Notes under the pieces: model-generated
Database searches by the model: none
Seen by the model: only the letters and a program-made list of their open reading frames with translations
What the model was told of the DNA's origin: nothing
Shown: positions 21,069 through 32,742 of the stretch, piece by piece
How positions within the stretch are numbered: the first letter of the stretch is position 1
Layout of the letters: the number at the start of each line of letters is the position of its first letter
Translations under genes and position numbers: made by a program
Assembly (NCBI GenBank): GCA_036365145.1
Contig: JAEOAD010000052.1
Coordinates: 11,035,501 to 11,099,500 of the forward strand
Length of the DNA: 64,000 nt
Source: Orientallactaga sibirica
Lineage: Eukaryota > Chordata > Mammalia > Rodentia > Dipodidae
Direction: 5' to 3'

Positions 21069-22704
21069 GTAAGTCTTTCAGGTGTGGGATTTTAATGCTG
21101 TCAAGACTTTGAAATCTCAGACTAGTGATTCAAGACATGATATGTTAAAATATACAATGGACTAATAATTTTTTCCCTGTCCTGAAGTAAAAGTACAAAA
21201 TGCAATATGTACTCAAGTGAATATTTAAGAATAATCCCTATTCTACTAGCAGAACTTTCCTTTAATCATAATTTTCTTTCGTTAAAGAGAAATTTAAGAA
21301 CGCTCTTGTGTGGAGAAGCCCTCTAGTTTTAGAGGCGGTGTCACATTGATGCTACTCCTTGCTGTTAGGCTGTGTCATCCATACACAATGTGATGCCTTG
21401 ACCCTAACTCCCACTGGATGGCTATCTCACAAACTTCTTTTGACTCTTTCTGAACTGTCACTGTTTCTCAAAATTTATTAAATAATTTATTTAGTATTTT
21501 TTTAAGGTTTAGTTTGTTAGTAGGCCAAACTATCAACCTTGAGTTAATGCTGAGGATTTTGTCAACCACATAATCAATAAAAGACTGTATCACGTAGAAG
21601 AAAATAATGGAGAAATGAAGTGTAAATAACCTAATATTTAATAACATCATTCCCCTCCCCCACACACATGTTTTCTGTGGTGCTAGGGACTGTGAACTTA
21701 GAGCCTTGCTCAGGCTGGGCAAGTGCTCGGCTACTAAGCTACATTCCGTTCAGATATCACAAGTTTATGATAATAGATTGTGGGAATTTAGCAGACTTGT
21801 CTGCTGTATTCTAGAGATTTTTACAAATACTTTATTTAAATATTTTGATTTTTTTAAATTCCTTGCATGTTTAGTTTGTAATTATATTTGATTTTTCTCA
21901 TTTTTAAAAACCTCCCAAAATAAATTTAATTTAGTGAAATTATTAATGTAATAATAATTTAAACATAATACTTTTGAGCTTTCATGTATTTCCATAAAAA
22001 TCTATAAATCAGACTGTTATACATTGAAATTTTTTTGTTTTGATATTTATTGACCTATTAAGACTTGAGGTTTAAGTTTCTGTGATACGTAGCCCGTGTC
22101 TACTATGAGAGCTGTAAATGAATAGCTTAAGAGAACAAAATTGCTTCTTATAAATATAAGTAATTTATTTTCTTTCTTTATCCTTTGCTTTTCCTATAAA
22201 TTCTTAGTTTATTATTTTGCTTAGCCATTTGGATTTGTCCTAGCTTTAATTTTAATTTGCTTTTCTGCATATAGAATTTTAAAATTTATACATTTATCTA
22301 GCCTGGGAGCACAGTAGACATGGGTTCTATCGTTCCTTTTTCTTAAAGGAGTGTTGTAGTTGTTGGACTTCCTTTAATCTCTAATTTTTAAGAAGTCACA
22401 TAGTAATTTTGGTATCTGCTGATAAACAGATACTCAGTGTAGCAGGACCATCACTGATTTTCTTTGTGATCTTTACTGGTAACTTCTCTTCTGTAGTCCT
22501 AGTTCTGTGCCTGTAAGAGTAGATACTTGGATTTGGTGATCTTTATCTTTAAAGTGTTTCAGTTTGTTAGGGTATGATCTCTTCATATCAACTTTATACA
22601 TGTTACAATTAGTATGAGATTTAGTCTAAAGTAGCTAACATACTTTTTATGCTTTTTTCATTAAAGTTGATAAACTCCCTTCTTAAACAACAACAAGAAA
22701 ATTT
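21069..22704. other. MEMO1 intron start, unique AT-rich
   Basis: SINE-free. CTCAGGCTGGGCAAGTGCTC near 21710 is a possible remnant of an ID-like element, too short to call. Confidence 0.5.
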
Positions 22705-22855
22705 TTTTTTCAGTTTTTCAAGGTAGGGTCTCACTCTAGCCCAGACTGACTTGGAACTCACTATGTAGTCTCAGGGTGGCTTCAGACTGATGGCGATCCT
22801 CCCACCTCCGCCTCCCAAGTGCTGGGATTGAAGGTGTGTCCCACCATATCTCACT
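22705..22855 (-). mobile_element. B1 SINE
   Basis: Antisense copy ending GTCCCACCATATCTCACT, diverged at the 5' end. Confidence 0.87.
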
Positions 22856-22856
22856 T

Positions 22857-23047
22857 TAAAAAATATTTTTATTTATTTATTTGTGAGTGATATATAGCTA
22901 GAATGGCACTCAAGGGCCTCCTGCCATTGCAAAAGAACTGCATCTGGCTTTCCATGGGCCCTTGGGAATTGATTCCGGGCTGTCAGGCTTTATAAGCACT
23001 TTCACCACTGAGCTTTCATCTTTAAACCACTGAGCTCTCTCTCGCTC
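22857..23047 (-). mobile_element. B2-type SINE, group A, diverged
   Basis: Antisense copy with a TTTATTTATTTATTTG tail. The head carries a small duplication around CACTGAGCTTTC/CACTGAGCTCTC. Confidence 0.8.
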
Positions 23048-23468
23048 CTTTTGGTTTCTAGTGCTAGTATTTTGAGGCTTAGTTTTCATTGAAGTCAAAA
23101 CGTTTCTGTCATTTATTTTTTTCATATAGCAAATGCTTAATGGTTGTCTGTGATGTGTCTGGTATTGTATAGAATATTGAAGATTTTTAGAAGAGAAAAC
23201 ATGGTCACTAACTTAATGTGAGTCTAGTAATTAAAAGATACACAAAGAAGACATTACAGCATAGAGGTGTGAGAGAGATTTAGGAAGGAGAGCAAAAGGA
23301 CTTGGCAATTGGTTATACTTCCGTCATGTTCAAGAAGTGAAGGAACCTGGGAAGACTTCTGTGCTCCATTCTCACAGATGGTGACAGTCACTTGTACAGG
23401 GAACACAGTGCACTTCTCTAAGGAGAAAGATGACTTCAGTTTTAGACATGACTTTGTTGTCATTGGGG
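23048..23468. other. MEMO1 intron sequence, no feature seen
   Basis: Unique sequence up to the minisatellite. ORFs that start here run on into the array and are not genes. Confidence 0.5.
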
Positions 23469-24468
23469 TATATGTGTGTGTGTGTGTGTCCATGTGGAAT
23501 CCCATGCACCTGCCTGTGTGTGTGTACATGTGTGTGTGTCCATGTGGAATCCCATGCACCTGCCTGCCTGTGTGTGTACATGTGTGTGTGTGTCCATGTG
23601 GAATCCCATGCACCTGCCTGTGTGTGTACATGTGTGTGTGTCCATGTGGAATCCCATGCACCTGCCTCTGTGTATGTGTGTACATGTGTGTGTGTCCATG
23701 TGGAATCCCATGCACCTGCCTGCCTGTGTGTGTACATGTGTGTGTGTGTACATGTGGAATCCCATGCACCTGCCTGTGTGTGTACATGTGTGTGTGTGTA
23801 CATGTGGAATCCCATGCACCTGCCTGTGTGTGTACATGTGTGTGTGTCCATGTGTAATCCCATGCACCTGCCTGCCTGTGTGTCCACGTGTGTGTGTGTG
23901 TCCATGTGGAATCCCATGCACCTGCCTGTGTGTGTACATGTGTGTGTGTGTACATGTGGAATCCCATGCAACTGCCTGTGTGTTTGTGTACATGTGGAAT
24001 CCTATGCACCTGCCTGTGTGTGTACATGTGTGTGTGTGTACATGTGGAATCCCATGCACCTGCCTGTGTGTGTACATGTGGAATTCCGTGCACCTGCCTC
24101 TGTGTATATGTGTACATGTATGTGTGTATATGTGTGTGTGTACATGTGGAATTCTGTGCACCTGCCTCTGTTTATGTATGTACATGTGTGTGTGTACATA
24201 TGGAACCCCATGCACCTGCCTGTGTGTGTGTATGTGTGTGTACATGTGGAATCCCATGCACCTGCCTGTGTGTGTATGTGTGTGTGTGTGTACATGTGGA
24301 ATCCCGTGCACCTGCCTGTGTGTGTATATGTGTGTGTGTACATGTGGAATCCTGTGCACCTGCCTCTGTGTATGTGCGTACTTGTGTATGTGTCCATGTG
24401 GAATCCCATGCACCTGCCTGTGTGTGTATGTGTGTGTACATGTGGAATTCTGTGCACCTGCCTCTGTA
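23469..24468. repeat. TG-rich minisatellite, about 20 units
   Basis: About 20 copies of a core GGAATCCCATGCACCTGCC are separated by variable (TG)n/(TGTACATG) spacers, giving 30-70 bp units. Unit variants include GAATTCTGTGCACC and CCTGCCTGCC. No stop codon arises from the core or spacers in any of the six frames, so long Cys/Val/His-rich and Thr/His-rich ORFs appear on both strands. These are not genes. A 5'-truncated B1 abuts the right edge. The array is intronic in MEMO1. Confidence 0.93.
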
Positions 24469-24469
24469 T

Positions 24470-24660
24470 GTGGTGGCACATGCCTTTAATCCCAGCACTC
24501 AGGAGGCAGAGGTAGGAGGAGCACCATGAGTTCAAGGCCACCCTGAGACTACATACTGAATTCCAGGGTCAGCCTGAACTAGAGTGAAACCCTACCTTGA
24601 ACAATCAAAAACAAAACAAACCACCCCCCCCCCAAACCAACAACAACAAAACAACAAAAT
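24470..24660 (+). mobile_element. B1 SINE lacking its first bases
   Basis: Sense copy beginning TGTGGTGGCACATGCC right at the minisatellite edge, with a C-run and CAACAACAAAA tail. Confidence 0.88.
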
Positions 24661-24666
24661 TACTCT

Positions 24667-24890
24667 GGGGGCTGGCGAGATGGATTAGTGGTTAATGCAT
24701 TTGCCTGCAAAACCTAAGTACCCAGGTTCGACTCCCCAGAACCCACGTAAGCCAGGTGCACATGGTGGCACATGCATCTGTAGTTCGTTTGCAGTGGCTA
24801 GAGGCTCTGGCGTACCCATTCTTTCTCTCCCTCCCTCTCTGTCTCTGATAAAAAAAATATAAAGTATCAAGAAAATTAAAAAAAAAAAAC
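24667..24890 (+). mobile_element. B2-type SINE, group A
   Basis: Sense copy with B box GGTTCGACTCCCC and an AT-rich tail. Confidence 0.9.
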
Positions 24891-24896
24891 TGCTTA

Positions 24897-25048
24897 GGGG
24901 GACTGGAGAGATGGCTTAGTAGTTAAGGTGTTTGCCTGTAAAGTTTGATTCCCCACTACCTTTGTAAAGCCAGATGCACAAGGTCACACATGTGTTTGGA
25001 CCTCATTTGCAGTGGCTAGAGGCTCTGGTGTGCCCATTTTCTCTCTAC
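24897..25048 (+). mobile_element. B2-type SINE, group A, internally deleted
   Basis: Sense copy. The segment between CCTGTAAAG and TTTGATTCCCC is missing about 20 bases. Confidence 0.87.
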
Positions 25049-25160
25049 TGGATGTGGTGGCACATGCCTTTAATTTCAGCACTTGAAAGGCAGAGGTAGG
25101 AGGATCGTGTGAGTTCAAGACAAGAGTGAGAGAGACTACAGAGTGAATTCCAGGTCAGGA
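25049..25160 (+). mobile_element. B1 SINE, 3' truncated or deleted
   Basis: Sense copy ending at AATTCCAGGTCAGG with no A-rich tail. Confidence 0.8.
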
Positions 25161-25518
25161 AAATCAGTAGTGAGTGAGTGGTAAGACAGAAGAGAAAACT
25201 TTAACTAACTGGGAGGTAGATGATCAAGTATATGATGTGTTAAGAACTTTTAAGAGTAGTTTCAGAAGAGTAATTTAAAGTCAGAAGTTAAATTGGAATT
25301 GAGCGTTGATAAAGATGTTCTCTACCAGGTAATTTGATAGCAAGGAGCAGTATTTTGGTGCTGACTGGCAGGGTGAATGAGATGGTCCAGGGATACACAG
25401 TCAAAAGAAGATTGGCTTTCTCTTTCTTGCCACTGCATACATTCTCTGTCAGTGATAATTAGTCCCCTTTCTTTTTATCTACCCTTTATCTAGCAATGAT
25501 TTAAAAATGTTTGTCTTT
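25161..25518. other. MEMO1 intron sequence, no feature seen
   Basis: Nothing recognised. Confidence 0.5.
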
Positions 25519-25704
25519 GGACTGGATAGATGGCTTAGTGGTTAAGGCACTTGTCTGCAAAGCCTAAGGACCTATGTTCGACTCTCCAGATCCCATGGAA
25601 GCCAGACACACCAAGGTGAGACAAGCACAAGGTTGCACATGCCCACTAGGTGGTGCAAACATCTAGAGTTTGATTGCAGTAGCTGAGGCCTCATGTGCCA
25701 ATTC

Positions 25705-25756
<52 letters not shown>

Positions 25757-25767
25757 AAAGAAAAAGT
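25519..25767 (+). mobile_element. B2-type SINE, group C, with (TC)n tail
   Basis: Sense copy carrying GCACATGCCCACTAGGTGGT. (TC)n covers 25705-25755. Confidence 0.87.
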
Positions 25768-26411
25768 TTTTCTTCATCCACACCTACTTCTGTGTTCTAA
25801 ACCAAGGTAGAAATTGTCATCATTTCAGAATCCCAGTGACACCAGTCCTTAATTTCAGAACTTAGACAGATTTGACTCTCAAAATAATACCAGTTATATG
25901 ATTCTCATTTTTTTCTTGCTTCTTTATTCCTCTTGGTTATTTAAGAGCTAGGATACCTTGGTCAGTGTTAGAGCACATGCTTAGTATGTACAAGGCCCTA
26001 GTTCCCCCACCCCCCAGCATGTACACACACATGCTCATGCACACGCATACACATAAACATGTACACACACACATATCTGAAAGGAAGAATGGCTGTGTGT
26101 ATGTGAAAATGTAAGATATTAGTATATGCATGTAAGCTGTTCCTTCTCATTAAGTTTTACTTTGGTGACCTCACTGCTTTTCCTTCCATGTGACTGGTCT
26201 CAGACTTGCAGTCCTGTTTTTAGCACTCAAGCACTGCCATATCCAGCCACAGAAAGTAACCTTGAATGTACCCTTGGGAAAAGTCCTTGGGGTGGTTTTT
26301 AGGAAGCTTACACTTAATTTTATGAAACACACTCCACTTTTTGCACCACAACCAGGAAGGCTGGCTCCAGCCAGAGCCGCTGTCTCAAGCTCTCTGTACT
26401 TACCACATAGC
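25768..26411. other. MEMO1 intron sequence
   Basis: It includes a short CA-rich patch at 26020-26075 (ACACACACATGCTCATGC). The patch 25960-26015 may be an ID-like remnant. No exon is seen. Confidence 0.45.
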
Positions 26412-26597
26412 AGCTTGGGATTCCTTCTGGAAGGTCTTCCAGCAAGTTCAAATTAAACATGTCAACAATTGAAACTGATTTTCTCCTGACAAAAACCCAT
26501 TTATAGCTTGGGATTCCTTCTGGAAGCTCTTTTAGCCAATCCATACTAAACATGTCAACAATTGAAGCAACTGATTTTTCGCATAACAAAAGCCTAT
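26412..26597. repeat. 93-bp tandem duplication, diverged
   Basis: Two adjacent units start AGCTTGGGATTCCTTCTGGA at 26412 and 26505. Both include AACATGTCAACAATTGAA. They differ at perhaps a quarter of positions, so the duplication is old. No coding role is apparent. Confidence 0.85.
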
Positions 26598-26598
26598 T

Positions 26599-26786
26599 AT
26601 TTAAAAAATTTTTTTGGGGGCGGGGAGAGAATTGGCAGGCCAGGGCCTCAGCCACCAAGTGGGCATGTGCAACCTGACACTTGCCTCACCCTTGTGTATC
26701 TGGCTTACATGGGATCTGGAGAATTGAACATCGGTCCTTAGGCTTCATAGGCAAATGCCTTAACCACTAAGCCATCTCTCTAACCC
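26599..26786 (-). mobile_element. B2-type SINE, group C, with target-site duplication
   Basis: Antisense copy with CACCAAGTGGGCATGTG. AAAAGCCTATT flanks it at 26588-26598 and 26787-26797. Confidence 0.9.
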
Positions 26787-26801
26787 AAAAGCCTATTCTT
26801 G

Positions 26802-26954
26802 TTTTTTTTTTTTTTTTTTTGAGGTAGGGTTTCACTCTGGCCCAGGCTGACCTAGAACTCACTGTGTAGTCTCTCGGTGGCCTTGAACTCACAGCAATCC
26901 TCCTACCTCTGCCTCCCAACTGCTGGGATTAAAGGCGTGCGCCACCACGCCCGG
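26802..26954 (-). mobile_element. B1 SINE
   Basis: Antisense copy close to consensus, ending CACCACGCCCGG. Confidence 0.92.
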
Positions 26955-27140
26955 TGTATTCTTGTTTTATAACCAGTTTTTTAGGTCTGCCTTTGTTTTC
27001 TTTTATCTCAAGTACTTTTAAGAAGGAATAAAAGCAAGTCAGACTGTGCCATTCTTCTGGCTTAAACCCTCTACAGTGTTCTCCCATTTCAATCAGAGCA
27101 AAAGCTGGAGTGTTTACACTGAGTGATGGCAAGGACCAAC

Positions 27141-27300
27141 TTTTTTTTTTTTTTTTAGTTTTTTCAAGGTAGGGTCTCACTCTAGCTCAAGCTGACCTAG
27201 AATTCACTATGTAGTCTCAGGGTGGCCTTGAACTCTCTGCGATCCTCCTACCTCTGCCTCCCCCGTGCTGGGATTAAAGGCGTGGGCCACCATGCCCAGC
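27141..27300 (-). mobile_element. B1 SINE with target-site duplication
   Basis: Antisense copy. AAGGACCAAC before (27131) and AGGACCAAC after (27301) mark the insertion. Confidence 0.92.
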
Positions 27301-27316
27301 AGGACCAACATGTTAA

Positions 27317-28272
27317 ATTTTTTTTTTATTATTGACAACTTATAATTATATACAATAAACCATGATAATGCCCTTCCCCTCTCCCCTTCACAACTCCACT
27401 CTCCATCATATCCCTTCCCTCTCCCAATCAGTCTCTTTTATTTTTTAAAATTAATTAGTTAATTATTATTATTATTATTACCTTTGATTTTTCAAGGTAG
27501 AGTCTCACTCTAGCCCAGACTGACCTGAAATTCACTTTGTAGTCTCAGGGTGGCCTCGAACTCATGGCGATTCTTTCTACCTCTGCCTCCCGAGTACTGG
27601 GATTGAAGGCGTGCGCCACCACACCCTTTTATTTTGATGTCATCATTTTTTCCTCCTACTATCCTGTACTGGTCTTGTGTAGGTAGTGTCAGGTACTGTG
27701 AGGTCATGGAGATCCAGGCCACTTTGTGTCTGGAGGAGCACGTTGTAAGGAGTCCTACCCTTCCATTGGCTCTTACATTCTTTCTGCCCCCTCTTCCGCA
27801 ATGGACCCTGAGACTTGGAAGGTGTGTTAGAGATGTTTCAGTGCTGAGCACTCCTCTCTCACTTCACACTATGGTGCCTTCTGAGTCATCCCAAGGTCAC
27901 CACCATCTGAAAAGAGAAGCTTCTCTAACCAAAAGTAAGAGTAGCATTAATATATGGGAATGAACATTAAGAAAAGTGTTTACCAGGCAGTTTGGTGAGC
28001 ATAGTATATACATTTAGCCAGACACCAAGAGGTATTTCATCCCTAGGTCTCATGACTTCTCCTGTCATAGGTTTTCAGTATCAGAGATGTATTCCCTCCT
28101 ATGGAGTGGGCCTCCCATCCAATTAGAGAGCGATTGTTTTCCCCCTTAACAGACATGCCACTATTGTACCCATTGGCCCAAACTTAAGGCTTCCAGTGTC
28201 CACTGTTGTTTATCTCCACTGATGACTTCTCTCTCTCCCATGGAGCGGCAGGCAGCATAGCTTTTTCCAGCT
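27317..28272 (-). mobile_element. L1 3' end fragment (Lx-like 3' UTR)
   Basis: The antisense copy begins with poly-T, then TTATTGACAACTTATAATTA and a C/T-rich strand (the L1 3' UTR polypurine tract on the sense strand). It continues with CATCTGAAAAGAGAAGCTTC and CAGACATGCCACTATTG. The same sequence family recurs at 56050, 58622, 60991 and 62950. B1s interrupt it at 27482 and at its right end. Family naming is from memory of rodent L1 tails. Confidence 0.65.
27482..27627 (-). mobile_element. B1 SINE inside L1
   Basis: Antisense copy between the T-rich L1 portion and TTTATTTTGATGTCATC. Confidence 0.9.
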
Positions 28273-28422
28273 TTTTTTTTTTTTTGAGGAAGGGTCTTGC
28301 TCTAGCCTAGGCTGACCTGGAATTCACTTTGTAGTCTCAGGGTGGCCTCTAACTCATGGCAGTCCGCCTACCTTGGCCTCCCAAGTGCTGGGATTAAAGG
28401 CGTGTGTCACCACGCCTGGCCA
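28273..28422 (-). mobile_element. B1 SINE
   Basis: Antisense copy at the right edge of the L1 piece. AGGACCAATA follows it, echoing AGGACCAACA at 27301. Confidence 0.92.
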
Positions 28423-28904
28423 GGACCAATATTTCTTGCAGCTCATTGATGAGGAAAGATGAGAAATGGAAACAAGAGTCTTGGGTCGTCTGTGTGAATG
28501 ATTTCAGCGAGAAAGTGATGAAGCTGCATTGTGTTTGATTGGTCACAGTGCAGCACATGGACTGGAGGAAGTTCAGAGACTGTGTGTGTTGACCAGGTGA
28601 TAAACAATAACATCTTATACAGTTACTAGGGCAGTTCTAGCTGTGGTAGAAGAGAGGAACAGGAATGGGTATAGTCAATATATTTAGGAGATATACATGA
28701 TGATAGGACTTGGAGATGAGTGAAGGATGTGTTGAAAACAACTCCTAAATTTCTGCTATGCTGTTATTTGGCCGTGGAGATCATAAATATTACCTGGGCT
28801 TATTGTATATTTGCTTTTGCCTTTATGACATCTTAAGTTCAGATATCAATCAATCAAGTAGGCATTTGGATTTTCATTTTTCCTAATTTTAAAATTAATA
28901 ATTT
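28423..28904. other. MEMO1 intron sequence, no feature seen
   Basis: Unique-looking. Nothing recognised. Confidence 0.5.
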
Positions 28905-28984
28905 TTTGTAGTGCTGCAGGTTGAACCCAGAACCTGAGGTATGCTGGGAAAGTGCTTTTCCATCATGTCATACCCCCGAGGTCT
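28905..28984 (-). mobile_element. ID-like tRNA-derived SINE fragment
   Basis: The antisense of this stretch reads as an ID-type body, with a B-box-like GGTTCTGGGTTCAACCTG. Confidence 0.55.
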
Positions 28985-29007
28985 TGTCAGTTATGTTTTT
29001 TTTGTTT

Positions 29008-29165
29008 TTTGTTTTTTTTTTTTTTTTTGAGGTAGGGGTGTTACTGTAGCCCAGGCTGACCTGGAATTCACTCAGTAGTCTCAGGGTGGCTTCGAACTCA
29101 TGGTGATCCTCCTACCTCTGCCTCCCAAGTGCCTGGATTAAAGGCGTGTGCCACCATACCTGGCT
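29008..29165 (-). mobile_element. B1 SINE holding a duplication breakpoint
   Basis: Antisense copy. The 2.1-kb tandem duplication starts within it at 29127. Confidence 0.92.
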
Positions 29166-30368
29166 CTTTATTTTATTTTTTTTTTGTTTTGTCACTTACT
29201 TTTGAGCACATTTATAGTCTGAGGCCATGGTAGAGATATGACAGTAAGCAAGCATGCTACCAAAGAACTTTTATTCTAATGAGGGAATATATTTTTTGAA
29301 AGGCAAGGAAATATACAGCATATTCCTCCAATCCCTTATCCTCCCCTCCCTGGAAGTATATTTCAAGACTTCTAGGCCTGAAACTATAGATAGTATTGAA
29401 CCCTGCATATGTAATTTTTTTATATTACCTGTGATAGCTTATACATGAGGCATGGTAAAATTTAACATAACTAATAGTAAAGTAGGATAATTATTACTAA
29501 TTTATAATTATTTTTATTGTTTATTATAATTACTCTATATTCATTATTTTATTATAGTAGACTATTAATAAAATGATTTTTAACCTGTTTGGAATTTTCC
29601 ATGTAATGTTTTCACTAAAAAGACCTATTGTGAATTGTTTCAGGCAGCAATGTTTGTCACATGGGAAATGTTAACAATCTTTTGAAGTAGTAGTTAAGTA
29701 ATTTGAAGCTGCTTCAGCCAGTAGATGGAGAAAGACTTCCCTAAGGAGGCGCTTTCAGGTGAGAGGAGGAAGAATGCGCTCTAGACATAAGAACTGCAGG
29801 CAGAGCAAGCAGTGGACACTGGCAGTATTTTAGCAAAAGATTTCATAATTTGGACTGTGGTGGTGTTATTGGGTGGTAAGAAAGATAATTTCCAGAAATA
29901 AGAACCAAAAGTCTTTGCCAATAGGTTGTCTGTGATAGTTTGGAGCTCAGAGAAAAGGTCAAGACTAGAGATAGAACTCTGAGAGGTATACGCACATTGA
30001 TGATAATTCAAGTCATGGCAGAGATGAGGTTGCCTGTGGTAACCCTTACCCTTACCTTACCCTGTGGTTGCGGCTGAAACCATCCGTGGCCTTCTTTCAA
30101 TAGAGCGGTCCATTCTATCATCCATGGCCTTTCCCAATAGAGCTGTCCACTCTTGCCTCTGAAGACCTCCTCAGCACTTTCCCTCTTCATTGTCACTCCC
30201 TTAGGGTGGTTGTGCTGACTTCCCTGTGGCCCACAATATGTTGAAGTAGAACAAAATTTCCTGTTCATCTTCTCTCCTCTTGTTTTCCATTAGTCCTCTA
30301 TGTCATTTGCTTGTTTTTTATTAGGCAAACCAGGTAAAACTTAATCAAGTTTAAGAATTTGTCAGGAG

Positions 30369-30640
30369 GGCTGGAGGGATGGCTTAGCAGTTAAGGTGCT
30401 TGCCAACAAAGCCAAAGGACCCAGGTTCAATACCCCAGGACCCACGTACTCCAACAAAGCCAAAGGACCCAGGTTCAATACCCCAGGACCCACATACTCC
30501 GGATGCACAAGGGGCCACACACATCTGGAGTTCGTTTGCAGTGGCTGGAGGCCCTGGCACGCCCATTCTCTCTCTCTCTTCCCCTCTTTATCTCTGTCAA
30601 ATAAGTAATTAAATAAAAATAAAATATATATAAAAAAGAA
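30369..30640 (+). mobile_element. B2-type SINE, group A
   Basis: Sense copy with the 48-bp internal duplication and an AT-rich tail (TAAATAAAAATAAAATATA). Confidence 0.92.
30403..30498. repeat. 48-bp tandem duplication within a SINE
   Basis: Two identical-looking 48-bp units, starting CCAACAAAGCCAAAGGACCC, repeat the B-box region of a B2-type SINE, with one change (ACGTACTCC against ACATACTCC). The same pair recurs at 32508-32603, so it predates the 2.1-kb duplication. Confidence 0.9.
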
Positions 30641-32473
30641 TTTGTCAATAAATTGAATGAATGCTTCTAGTATAAAGACAGTTCTCTCAAACATTGGTTT
30701 ACCAGGTATTTTAAAGTCACTGGAATTTTGACCATTTAACTTGTTTGCTGGTCTTTGTTAGCCTCTTGCACACACCCATAGTTAACAATTCTTATGGCTC
30801 TTGTTTGTTTTGGCTGGTAGTTTACATTAACGGTAAGAGCTCTGTTTGTATGCAGTATAGGGTCAGGAAGATATATAGGTTATTGTTTCAGAATAAACCT
30901 GCAGAACAGTCATTTCATATTAATGTGCTTAAATTTAATGTTTGATGTAATATTTGCCTTAGTTTTGATTTGTGGTCCACTTACTGGTATTGAATTTATT
31001 TATATGCAAATTTTTTAATTAAAAGGCTCATAAGTGTGTCTTCTCCTTATATTAGCATACTGCTAATTCATTTCATAAGCTAATTCTGGGAATTAAACTA
31101 CATGGACCATCATAATAGCTCTTGGCATAAATATGTCTGCTTTATGTGTATACACACATGTATCCATGTGTGTCATTAGCAGACTCATAGTGTGTTGTCT
31201 TAATTGATTCATGTCAGCAGATATCTTGCATATTTCTTCTAAGTGCCTGGATTAGGCGTGTGCCACCATACCTGGCTCTTTATTTTATTTTTTTGTTTTG
31301 TCACTTACTTTTGAGCACATTTATAGTCTGAGGCCGTGGTAGAGATATGACAGTAAGCAAGCATGCTACCAAAGAACTTTTATTCTAATGAGGGAATATA
31401 TTTTTTGAAAGGCAAGGAAATATACAGCATATTCCTCCAATCCCTTATCCTCCCCTCCCTGGAAGTATATTTCAAGACTTCTAGGCCTGAAACTATAGAT
31501 AGTATTGAACCCTGCATATGTAATTTTTTTATATTACCTGTGATAGCTTATACATGAGGCATGGTAAAATTTAACATAACTAATAGTAAAGTAGGATAAT
31601 TATTACTAATTTATAATTATTTTTATTGTTTATTATAATTACTCTATATTCATTATTTTATTATAGTAGACTATTAATAAAATGATTTTTAACCTGTTTG
31701 GAATTTTCCATGTAATGTTTTCACTAAAAGACCTATTGTGAATTGTTTCAGGCAGCAATGTTTGTCACATGGGAAATGTTAACAATCTTTTGAAGTAGTA
31801 GTTAAGTAATTTGAAGCTGCTTCAGCCAGTAGATGGAGAAAGACTTCCCTAAGGAGGCGCTTTCAGGTGAGAGGAGGAAGAATGCTCTAGACATAAGAAC
31901 TGCAGGCAGAGCAAGCAGTGGACACTGGCAGTATTTTAGCAAAAGATTTCATAATTTGGACTGTGGTGGTGTTATTGGGTGGTAAGAAAGATAATTTCCA
32001 GAAATAAGAACCAAAAGTCTTTGCCAATAGGTTGTCTGTGATAGTTTGGAGCTCAGAGAAAAGGTCAAGACTAGAGATAGAACTCTGAGAGGTATACGCA
32101 CATTGATGATAATTCAAGTCATGGCAGAGATGAGGTTGCCTGTGGTAACCCTTACCCTTACCTTACCCTGTGGTTGCGGCTGAAACCATCCGTGGCCTTC
32201 TTTCAATAGAGCGGTCCATTCTATCATCCATGGCCTTTCCCAATAGAGCTGTCCACTCTTGCCTCTGAAGACCTCCTCAGCACTTTCCCTCTTCATTGTC
32301 ACTCCCTTAGGGTGGTTGTGCTGACTTCCCTGTGGCCCACAATATGTTGAAGTAGAACAAAATTTCCTGTTCATCTTCTCTCCTCTTGTTTTCCATTAGT
32401 CCTCTATGTCATTTGCTTGTTTTTATTAGGCAAACCAGGTAAAACTTAATCAAGTTTAAGAATTTGTCAGGAG

Positions 32474-32742
32474 GGCTGGAGGGATGGCTTAGCAGTTAAG
32501 GTGCTTGCCAACAAAGCCAAAGGACCCAGGTTCAATACCCCAGGACCCACGTACTCCAACAAAGCCAAAGGACCCAGGTTCAATACCCCAGGACCCACAT
32601 ACTCCGGATGCACAAGGGGCCACACACATCTGGAGTTCGTTTGCAGTGGCTGGAGGCCCTGGCACGCCCATTCTCTCTCTCTTCCCCTCTTTATCTCTGT
32701 CAAATAAGTAATTAAATAAAAATAAAATATATATAAAAAAGA
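32474..32742 (+). mobile_element. B2-type SINE, group A (duplicate)
   Basis: The duplicate of 30369-30640, with a TC tract about four bases shorter. Confidence 0.92.
32508..32603. repeat. 48-bp tandem duplication within a SINE (second copy)
   Basis: The counterpart of 30403-30498 in copy 2 of the 2.1-kb duplication. Confidence 0.9.

Larger units (their letters stand above)
29127..31240. repeat. 2.1-kb tandem duplication, copy 1
   Basis: The copy starts inside the 5' part of a minus-strand B1 (AAGTGCCTGG) and ends at CATATTTCTTCT. It is 2114 bp and near-identical to 31241-33342. It carries non-coding intron sequence and one B2-type SINE (+) that has its own 48-bp internal duplication. Differences between copies are mostly short indels and a few substitutions. 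Confidence 0.95.

Noticed and set aside
23254..24541. Long ORFs on both strands (up to 361 codons) rich in Cys/Val/His or Thr/His
   Set aside because: They are translations of the TG-rich minisatellite, open in every frame, with no conserved domain and no promoter or splice context.
30040..30063. Telomere-like ACCCTTACCCTTACC
   Set aside because: The unit is CCCTTA-like over only a few copies, not the CCCTAA telomere repeat.
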